DNA of 5,157 bases from Nitrospiraceae bacterium (GTDB taxonomy: Bacteria > Nitrospirota > Nitrospiria > Nitrospirales > UBA2166): positions 1 to 5,157 of the forward strand of contig PBSN01000001.1 in the NCBI GenBank assembly GCA_002726235.1, read 5' to 3'. Made by a program: the position numbers and the translations under genes. The notes under the pieces are model-generated. The model was not told the origin of the DNA and ran no database searches. It saw only the letters and a list, made by a program, of their open reading frames with translations. Positions 1-5,157 of this stretch are shown in pieces. The stretch's first letter is position 1; each line of letters begins with the position of its first letter.

Positions 1-840
<840 letters not shown>

Positions 841-867
841 TTAACATTTACAAAAATACAAAAATCG

Positions 868-885
868 GAACTTGTAAAAAAGTTC
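868..885 (-). repeat. Perfect 6-bp inverted repeat in the 16S leader
   Basis: The arms GAACTT and AAGTTC flank a six-base loop, about 28 bases upstream of the estimated 16S 5' end and downstream of the boxA-like element. A small leader hairpin here could belong to the processing stem that brackets 16S in the precursor RNA, but the matching strand 3' of 16S lies outside the window, so the role is inference. Confidence 0.45.
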
Positions 886-920
886 ACGAGGGCCGCCACT
901 TCAAAACACCAAAATATTCT

Positions 921-934
921 CTTTTCAAAGACCA
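921..934 (-). promoter_or_regulatory. boxA-like rRNA antitermination element
   Basis: The minus strand reads TGGTCTTTGAAAAG, close to the boxA-type motif (core CTTTGAAAA or CTTTAACAA) found in many bacterial rRNA leaders. There it recruits NusB/S10 (NusE) and helps RNA polymerase resist Rho termination. Its place fits: roughly ten bases downstream of the expected transcription start and about 80 bases before mature 16S. No clear boxB hairpin was seen just upstream. Confidence 0.6.
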
Positions 935-949
935 GAATTGCAACAGGGG

Positions 950-978
950 ATGCTACCGCATCGCACTATTACTGTCAA
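950..978 (-). promoter_or_regulatory. Sigma-70-type promoter of the rRNA operon
   Basis: On the minus strand a perfect -35 TTGACA (973-978) is followed after 17 bases by TAGCAT (950-955), which matches the -10 consensus at four of six positions, including the key A at position 2 and final T. The expected start is near 943, giving a leader of about 100 bases. The bases just after the -10 are CCCC, a GC-rich discriminator typical of promoters under stringent (ppGpp or initiating-NTP) control in proteobacterial-type rRNA operons. No A/T-rich UP element is obvious upstream of the -35. Position before a boxA-like site and 16S makes this the best rRNA promoter candidate. Confidence 0.7.
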
Positions 979-1045
979 GAGGAACACATAGCCCCAAACC
1001 TACCACCTATCGTGCCAACAATAGCGTGTCATCGCCAAATAAAGA

Positions 1046-1063
1046 TGCCAGTGAAGTGCCAGT
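1046..1063. repeat. Heptamer direct repeat TGCCAGT with 11-base period
   Basis: TGCCAGT occurs at 1046-1052 and again at 1057-1063, separated by GAAG, so the copies lie about one helical turn apart. It sits some 70 bases upstream of the rRNA -35 box. Such phasing can mark a protein-binding site, but two seven-base copies can arise by chance. Confidence 0.25.
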
Positions 1064-1107
1064 TGTTGCTCAGTCTGCCTCGTAATCTAAGCACCTGAAC
1101 AGCACCT

Positions 1108-1126
1108 TTGACAGCAATGATGTCAA
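1108..1126. repeat. TTGACA / TGTCAA inverted repeat, operator-like
   Basis: TTGACA at 1108-1113 and TGTCAA at 1121-1126 form perfect six-base arms around a seven-base spacer, so each strand carries a consensus -35 hexamer. No acceptable -10 is found 16-18 bases downstream on either strand (minus strand GCTGTT, plus strand CCTAGA), so I do not call it a promoter. A dimeric regulator site is the alternative reading. Confidence 0.35.
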
Positions 1127-1151
1127 CGGACCTAGAACACCACTTGCGATA

Positions 1152-1201
1152 TTTTTACCCACCCTCCTCGAGGTCACGAGAGCGTAGATGGGTAGTAAAA
1201 A
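1152..1201. repeat. Long imperfect inverted repeat downstream of the small Cys4 frame
   Basis: The outer arms 1152-1164 and 1190-1201 pair over about 12 positions with one bulge and one G-T pair. Inside, CTCG and CGAG arms flank six bases and can form a second hairpin. The outermost pairs are T5 on the 5' side and A5 on the 3' side on both strands, so neither strand has the T tail of an intrinsic terminator. It begins five bases after the stop of the small frame, so it may protect the 3' end of the transcript or slow polymerase; this is inference. Confidence 0.4.
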
Positions 1202-1205
1202 GTCA

Positions 1206-1418
1206 TTACCCAGTTTCTGGTCCACAGTCCATACCATTGCAATCGTTGCACATGTAGGCACCATCAATCCACTTCATCGGTTCATCACACATCGGGCAAT
1301 CTGGTGGAGGGAGAGATGCCGAACCCGCAAGAGAAGCTAGATCAAATTCTAGGTTCGGATCGAACAATTCATCATCACCGTCATGCACCATGGCACAGTA
1401 GCCCATTATCTGCAGCAA
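1206..1418 (-). CDS. Small zinc-ribbon-like protein (Cys4), start unresolved
   Basis: Not recognised as a named family. The frame gives up to 70 residues: an acidic N-terminal half (for example HDGDDELFD), a short Ala/Ser/Leu/Pro linker, then a C-terminal Cys4 unit C41-x2-C44-x12-C57-x2-C60 with an extra C65. Paired CxxC knuckles of this kind usually bind one zinc ion. The first in-frame start is TTG at 1416-1418, then ATG at 1404-1406 and 1389-1391; none has a good ribosome site. By contrast an ATG at 1426-1428, sharing one base with the transporter stop (TGATG), has AAAGG six bases upstream, but is one frame off; a run of seven T bases (1417-1423) lies between. With six T bases it would read straight into this frame, starting MDFLLQIMGYC. 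Likely the last gene of the betaine unit; function unknown. Confidence 0.55.
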   Translation of the reverse strand: MLQIMGYCAMVHDGDDELFDPNLEFDLASLAGSASLPPPDCPMCDEPMKWIDGAYMCNDCNGMDCGPETG

Positions 1419-1427
1419 AAAAATCCA

Positions 1428-2954
1428 TCACTCGCCTTTCTCACATACCTCTTCACGTAACCCCATCAGGAGGCTCACACATAGCACCATAAGGACAATA
1501 GCAAATGGGAGGCCGCTAATAACTGAAGCAGTGCGTAAAGCGGCAAGTCCACCGCCAATGAGAAATCCCGCGGCCACGACGCTTCCCAATACCGCCCATA
1601 ACGTCCGTAACCCAACAGACGGGGTCTCCCGTCCTCCAGCAGTGATAATGCCTACAACATAAGCTCCAGAATCTGCCGAGGTCACAAAAAATATCACGAC
1701 AAGGATAATGCCTATCGCAGCACTCACTTCCGAAATTGGATACCTCTCCAAGAGAGCGAATAGTCCGAATGCAGCGTTTTCCATACTCACTGTTGCCAGA
1801 CCACCCTGACCAAACAATTCCTCATACAAGGCGGCATTTCCAAAGACTGTGATCCAAATGAGCGTCATAACAAACGGAACCGCAACAACTCCAAGCACAA
1901 ACTCTCGGATTGTTCGTCCACGAGAAATTCTGGCAATAAACATTCCAACAAATGGTGACCAGGCAATCCACCACGCCCAGAAAAAAATAGTCCAATCGTT
2001 TTGCCAACTAGTAGATTGATAGGCTTCGGTCCACAGACTTAACTGAGGCAAGTGATAAAAATACAAGCCAACATTTTGAACAAGCGAATTGAACAAGAAA
2101 AGTGTAGGGCCCGTGACAATGACAAAGAGCAGAAGAGTGCAGGCCAATCCAATATTAAATTCACTCAACCTTCTGATTCCCCGGTCCAATCCAAGCATAA
2201 CCGACACAATCGTGATGCAGGTAATTCCCGCAATGAGAACGACTTGAATTCCAAGCGACTCAGGAAAATCAAACATATAGCTAAGGCCTGCATTAATTTG
2301 CTGGACCCCGAATCCAAGAGATGTTGCAATCCCAAAGACTGTTGCGACAGCTGCGACAGTATCAATCAAATCGCCTACTGACCCATAAATCTTGTCACCA
2401 AGAAGAGGAAAAAAGACTGAACGAATCGTCAAGGGAAGGCCTCGATTAAAGGCAAAAAATGCAAGTGCCAGTCCAACCAATGCATAGATCCCCCAGGCAT
2501 GTACACCCCAGTGCAAAAGAGTAACACTCATTGCGAGTCTTGCCGCCTCAACGGTTTCACCTTGTCCCATCGGGGGGGAGACGTAATGATTGATAGGCTC
2601 TGCAACACTCCAAAATACCAAGCCAATCCCCATGCCCGCACTAAACAACATGGTGAACCATCCCCAATAGGTAAAATCCGGCGTTGCAGTGGGACCACCG
2701 ATGCGAATCGGCCCGTATTTGCTAAAATACAGATAAATAATCACACCCAAAAATAGATTGACGCTAAGCACAAAAAACCACCCGGCTACGTCTGAAATAA
2801 CACTCTGGATCTGTTCGAAAATGGGTTGTGCCTGAGTCATCGTAAACAACAGCAGGATAACCACACCGAGAATGATGGAGAGTGTGCCAAAAAAAACCTG
2901 AGAACGAAAAGGCCCAATCCACCTACCTAGCAGCATATACTTAGGGTCCGTCAT
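1428..2954 (-). CDS. BCCT-family betaine/carnitine/choline transporter
   Basis: Inner-membrane secondary carrier of the betaine/carnitine/choline transporter family, 508 residues, about 12 hydrophobic segments from residue 19 to 498. Segment 3 has the glycine motif AGMGIGL (106-112). The family signature is at 321-350: WTIFFWAWW, then W332, then the loop ARISRGRTIREF. The BetP aromatic box is kept: W149 and Y157 (eight apart, as BetP W189/Y197) and W328, W329, W332. F422, T425 and S426 match the second sodium site of BetP, so sodium-coupled uptake of betaine or a similar trimethylammonium compound is inferred. Both termini are short, without the long C-terminal osmosensing helix of BetP. The gene starts 91 bases after the methyltransferase stop. 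The ATG has no strong ribosome site; an alternative ATG is at codon 7. Exact substrate cannot be told from sequence. Confidence 0.93.
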   Translation of the reverse strand: MTDPKYMLLGRWIGPFRSQVFFGTLSIILGVVILLLFTMTQAQPIFEQIQSVISDVAGWFFVLSVNLFLGVIIYLYFSKYGPIRIGGPTATPDFTYWGWFTMLFSAGMGIGLVFWSVAEPINHYVSPPMGQGETVEAARLAMSVTLLHWGVHAWGIYALVGLALAFFAFNRGLPLTIRSVFFPLLGDKIYGSVGDLIDTVAAVATVFGIATSLGFGVQQINAGLSYMFDFPESLGIQVVLIAGITCITIVSVMLGLDRGIRRLSEFNIGLACTLLLFVIVTGPTLFLFNSLVQNVGLYFYHLPQLSLWTEAYQSTSWQNDWTIFFWAWWIAWSPFVGMFIARISRGRTIREFVLGVVAVPFVMTLIWITVFGNAALYEELFGQGGLATVSMENAAFGLFALLERYPISEVSAAIGIILVVIFFVTSADSGAYVVGIITAGGRETPSVGLRTLWAVLGSVVAAGFLIGGGLAALRTASVISGLPFAIVLMVLCVSLLMGLREEVCEKGE

Positions 2955-3002
2955 GAAATAATCGGCCCAACTGTCCAGACGATCAGTGTGAAACGGCCAA
3001 AC

Positions 3003-3046
3003 AAGGAATGCCGCCCGCGCATACGGGAATAAGCGGCACTAGCCTT
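3003..3046 (-). repeat. GC-rich hairpin between methyltransferase and transporter genes
   Basis: The transcript from 3046 down to 3003 can fold into a stem: outer AAGG with CCTT, then GTGCCG with CGGCAT (one G-T pair), then CCCG with CGGG around a TATGCG loop. A six-base bulge lies on one side. The outer arm overlaps the last base of the methyltransferase stop codon. The sequence after the stem is TTGTTTGG, too poor in T for a confident terminator. It could be a partial terminator, attenuator or RNA-stability element setting the ratio of enzyme to carrier; this is inference. Confidence 0.45.
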
Positions 3047-4692
3047 TATGGTTTGCGGTAGGAAAGGATTCCCCAGGACAGATAGCCAGCATCGCCAGCA
3101 TCAACCCAGTGCTGAAGCCCAAGTTTCATACGCTCCAAGTATTCCTCGGTGCAGGTCTGAAGCAGTGTTGAATAATTGGGGGTTATCTCCTCACGCACTC
3201 GGGCGTAATGCGTTGGCAAATGTTCAGAGAGATCTAGTACTTCAATTTCCTCAAATCCCACAGATACGGCAATGCGACGGTAGGTTTGAATAGACCCGAG
3301 CGTATCAAGATGAATCCGGTCGAGAATCGGTTGAAGAACATCTGGTGGGCACGACTCACTTTGCATTGGATCGGTAAAAATAAACTGCCCACCTTTCGAC
3401 AAGACCCTAAAGACTTCGCCAAAGACCAGAGATCGGTTTGCGCTGTGCAAAATCGAGTCTTGCGACCAAACAATGTCAACAGACTCATCAGGAAGCGGAA
3501 TGGCCTCAAAGCTCCCGTCGACCACGTTAATCAACAAGTCAATGCCCTCAGCAGCATTGAGTTCACGATTACGCCGATTTTGGACCTCACTGAGGTTTAG
3601 GCAACTCACATGGCAACCATATGCCTTAGCGAGATAACGCGCCGCCCCTCCGTACCCAGAACCGATATCAAGCACTCGGGTCCGCTTATTAGCATCATTG
3701 AGCTTCGAAGCCATGTATTTCACCATTGCATGACTTGCCTCGACAATCGATCTGGTTCCATTGCTATAGAGCCCAATGTGAATATCTTGTCCACCCCAAA
3801 TTACGGAATAAAAATTGTCGGCGTCATCACTGTTATAGTACTCACGTGCTGCATTGACCACAGTTGAATACGTTGCCGACGGCTTCGGAAGCGGCTCCTC
3901 ATTTGCATACCTTTTTTCAGCGACATGAACGAAAAAATCAGGGTCTTCAATGTGGTAAGTCTCCTGAAAGTCTCCATAGGTATGTACCTGTTGAAAACCA
4001 ACCTCATGCATAAGTGTTCGAGTATATTGCTTGCGAAGTGGAAACATATTTAGGTGATACTTGGTTCCGTCTGGAAACACATAGCGGAAGCGGGCGAGCC
4101 CTTCGTCAACATACTCAGGTTCAGCTTTCACGTTCTCACCACAATAGTAGTAAATGTGTTTAGAGCTAAAGCCATGATCTAAAATCGCGTCATAATTACG
4201 CTGGTCCAAAATAAGGACGCCGTCATGGGTCAGCGCCGCATAGAACTCAGCAAGCGCCTTTCGTCGGTCATGTTCTGAAAAAAGATGCGTAAGAGAGTTG
4301 CCGAGACAGATAACAGCATCGTACTTCGTGTGGACATCCCGACTCAGCCAACGCCAATCTGCATGGATTGTCTGCAAAATAAACCCAGACTGTTTGGCAT
4401 TTGCAAAGGCCCGGGCTAGCATTTCAGGACTTCCATCCGCACTCACAACATCAAAGCCTGCTTGAAGAAGACGAACAGAGTGGAACCCCGTGCCGGTTGC
4501 AACGTCGAGAACACGTTTCACCCCACGTTCTTTGAGCAGTCGAATAAAAAAATCTCCTTCACTCGCTGCCCGCGCCTCCCAATTAATTAGATCGTCCCAG
4601 ACTTTTACAAAGTTATGGACATATTCTTCCTTATACAGATCTGTTTCCCGCTGCATTAGCGGGCTATCACCATAGTCTTGCTCAGTTTTCAT
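3046..4692 (-). CDS. gsdmt: Fused glycine/sarcosine/dimethylglycine N-methyltransferase (betaine synthesis)
   Basis: Cytoplasmic SAM-dependent enzyme of 548 residues joining the two enzymes of betaine synthesis from glycine. The N-terminal GSMT half (about 1-262) resembles glycine N-methyltransferase: SAM motif VLDVATGTG (61-69), acidic D86, CLGNSLTHL (129-137) and DQRNYD (163-168), whose arginine fits the substrate-carboxylate residue of GNMT. The C-terminal SDMT half (about 275-548) has SAM motif VLDIGSGYGG (340-349), and SDMT-type blocks IWGGQDIHIGLY (298-309), CLNLSE (364-369), VWSQDSILHS (408-417) and FTDPMQ (439-444). Together they convert glycine through sarcosine and dimethylglycine to betaine, using three SAM. 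Halves are near the usual 270-280 residues of the separate enzymes, so both look complete. A single fused enzyme is known from Actinopolyspora halophila; separate genes occur in Halorhodospira. First gene of the apparent unit. Confidence 0.95.
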   Translation of the reverse strand: MKTEQDYGDSPLMQRETDLYKEEYVHNFVKVWDDLINWEARAASEGDFFIRLLKERGVKRVLDVATGTGFHSVRLLQAGFDVVSADGSPEMLARAFANAKQSGFILQTIHADWRWLSRDVHTKYDAVICLGNSLTHLFSEHDRRKALAEFYAALTHDGVLILDQRNYDAILDHGFSSKHIYYYCGENVKAEPEYVDEGLARFRYVFPDGTKYHLNMFPLRKQYTRTLMHEVGFQQVHTYGDFQETYHIEDPDFFVHVAEKRYANEEPLPKPSATYSTVVNAAREYYNSDDADNFYSVIWGGQDIHIGLYSNGTRSIVEASHAMVKYMASKLNDANKRTRVLDIGSGYGGAARYLAKAYGCHVSCLNLSEVQNRRNRELNAAEGIDLLINVVDGSFEAIPLPDESVDIVWSQDSILHSANRSLVFGEVFRVLSKGGQFIFTDPMQSESCPPDVLQPILDRIHLDTLGSIQTYRRIAVSVGFEEIEVLDLSEHLPTHYARVREEITPNYSTLLQTCTEEYLERMKLGLQHWVDAGDAGYLSWGILSYRKP

Positions 4693-4700
4693 TGCCTAAA

Positions 4701-4705
4701 TCCTT
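4701..4705 (-). promoter_or_regulatory. Ribosome binding site of the betaine methyltransferase
   Basis: AAGGA on the minus strand lies eight bases upstream of the ATG at 4690-4692, a normal Shine-Dalgarno position. This supports the chosen start, which begins MKTEQDYGDS. Confidence 0.7.
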
Positions 4706-4773
4706 AATCAGAGAAACGCCGCCGTTAAACTCCGCACAGGGGTCCACGAAAATACTCTAGAAGGGGTGACGCA

Positions 4774-4802
4774 ACACTATCACAAGGAGCTCACTAAATC
4801 AA
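4774..4802 (-). promoter_or_regulatory. Weak candidate promoter for the betaine operon
   Basis: On the minus strand TTGATT (4797-4802, four of six -35 matches) is followed after 17 bases by TAGTGT (4774-4779, three of six -10 matches), preceded by TG in the extended -10 position. The start would be near 4767, leaving a leader of about 75 bases. The match is poor and an osmotically controlled or alternative-sigma promoter would not be recognised this way. Confidence 0.25.
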
Positions 4803-4872
4803 AGTCTCGACCATACATGAAGTTGATTGCTAAACGCGCCCTGTTTCTGTCCATTGAGGGTTAAAAAGCATC

Positions 4873-5137
4873 ATGATCGGCAATACAAATCACGCCCTAG
4901 AACAGATTCGTCAATTATTTGACACAGCAGGAGAGATTGACCCAACCATTGAAGACAATGAAACACGCTATGTCTAGATCCTGAAAACACTCATTTTCTT
5001 CCAGTCCAGACAAACGCCGAGGTGGGACTGCTACTGGACTTTGCACGAAAGATCAGCGGCTATTCCAGATCCATGTCAAACGGGTGGGTACGCAATATCT
5101 CAAGCTCGGCCTTCCCAACGGCAACAACACATCGTAA
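4873..5137 (+). pseudogene. Possible decayed reading frame, unidentified
   Basis: A plus-strand ATG at 4873 opens a 34-residue frame (MIGNTNHALEQIRQ...) that stops at 4975-4977. A second frame is open from 4962 to the window edge (65 codons, including LDPENTHFLPVQTNAEVG and LLLDFARKISG). A third frame ends at a TAA at 5135-5137 with FQIHVKRVGTQYLKLGLPNG. The pieces read protein-like one after another, as expected for a gene broken by frameshifts, divergent from the betaine gene. No family was recognised, the ribosome site is poor (GAGGG 13 bases away), and protein-like look in short frames is subjective. It could equally be non-coding. Confidence 0.2.
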
Positions 5138-5157
5138 AGCCCCCCAAGAAGCGCTGT

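Larger units (their letters stand above)
841..1205 (-). other. Non-coding rRNA leader and spacer between the small Cys4 frame and 16S
   Basis: No convincing protein frame lies here on either strand; the two frames that enter it overlap 16S or run antisense to the leader without family-like features. It holds, in the direction of transcription, an imperfect inverted repeat (1152-1201), a TTGACA palindrome (1108-1126), a short direct repeat (1046-1063), the rRNA promoter (950-978), a boxA-like element (921-934) and a hairpin (868-885). The last 100 bases before 16S are A/T-rich, as is common for rRNA leaders. No intrinsic terminator with a T tail separates the upstream genes from the rRNA promoter. 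Confidence 0.7.
4693..5157. other. Upstream region of the betaine gene, no confident gene
   Basis: The first 75-110 bases nearest the methyltransferase gene hold its ribosome site and a weak candidate promoter. From 4873 to the window edge there are short plus-strand open stretches in three frames that may be a decayed gene, described separately. Minus-strand frames are interrupted by stops. No repeat, tRNA or insertion-sequence end was seen. Confidence 0.5.

Noticed and set aside
1098-1126. Second rRNA promoter using the minus-strand TTGACA at 1121-1126
   Set aside because: The hexamer 17 bases downstream is GCTGTT, too far from the -10 consensus.
1152-1201. Intrinsic terminator for the betaine unit
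   Set aside because: The stem is not followed by a T run on the minus strand; the T run is on the 5' side.
1070-1267. 65-codon minus-strand open frame
   Set aside because: Overlaps the end of the Cys4 frame and the inverted repeats; no ribosome site and no recognisable motif.
1304-1492. 62-codon plus-strand open frame
   Set aside because: Antisense to the Cys4 frame and the transporter end; composition reflects the opposite strand.
2052-2381. 109-codon plus-strand frame antisense to the transporter
   Set aside because: Covers conserved BCCT membrane segments on the other strand; rich in polar residues with no motif.
2955-3035. N-terminal extension of the transporter upstream of the ATG
   Set aside because: The frame stays open for about 26 codons after a TAG, but it has no ATG, GTG or TTG start there and the family does not need the extra residues.
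3286-3600. 104-codon plus-strand frame antisense to the methyltransferase
   Set aside because: Lies over conserved SDMT motifs read on the minus strand; shadow frame.

Overview
The window carries the 5' part of a bacterial 16S rRNA gene and, upstream of it on the same (minus) strand, a compatible-solute locus. Read in the direction of transcription (right to left), the order is: a non-coding or decayed stretch at the right edge; a 548-residue fused glycine/sarcosine/dimethylglycine N-methyltransferase that makes glycine betaine from glycine; a 508-residue BCCT-family transporter; a small Cys4 zinc-ribbon-like protein that overlaps or abuts the transporter stop; a roughly 365-base non-coding stretch with inverted repeats; an rRNA promoter and leader; and the first ~840 bases of 16S rRNA, cut by the window edge.

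Organism: certainly a bacterium. The universal 16S primer regions are clear, and the genes have bacterial organisation and moderate GC. De novo betaine synthesis by glycine methylation next to a BCCT carrier points to a halophilic, halotolerant or marine life style. I cannot place the 16S in a phylum by eye. The stretch around the 338 region does not look like a typical gammaproteobacterium and is more like deep lineages such as Nitrospinota, Nitrospirota, Acidobacteriota or Tectomicrobia-like groups. This is an impression and was not tested.

How the genes work together (inference from family knowledge): the fused enzyme performs three successive SAM-dependent methylations, glycine to sarcosine to dimethylglycine to betaine. 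The adjacent BCCT protein keeps the aromatic-box and sodium-site residues of BetP-type carriers and probably imports betaine or a related quaternary amine. Synthesis and uptake of the same osmolyte would thus share one transcription unit. The third, unrecognised zinc-ribbon-like frame sits directly against the transporter stop and may be co-translated. Its start is disturbed by a run of seven T bases.

Non-coding parts: 841-1205 holds the rRNA leader (boxA-like element, hairpin), a good sigma-70 promoter, a direct repeat and two inverted repeats. 4693-5157 holds the leader and a weak candidate promoter of the methyltransferase gene, plus a possible decayed plus-strand reading frame. No mobile element, CRISPR array, tRNA or clear intrinsic terminator was seen. 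I found no strong sign of a wholly new system. The best leads are the small Cys4 frame and the fused betaine synthase/transporter pairing in an unplaced lineage.
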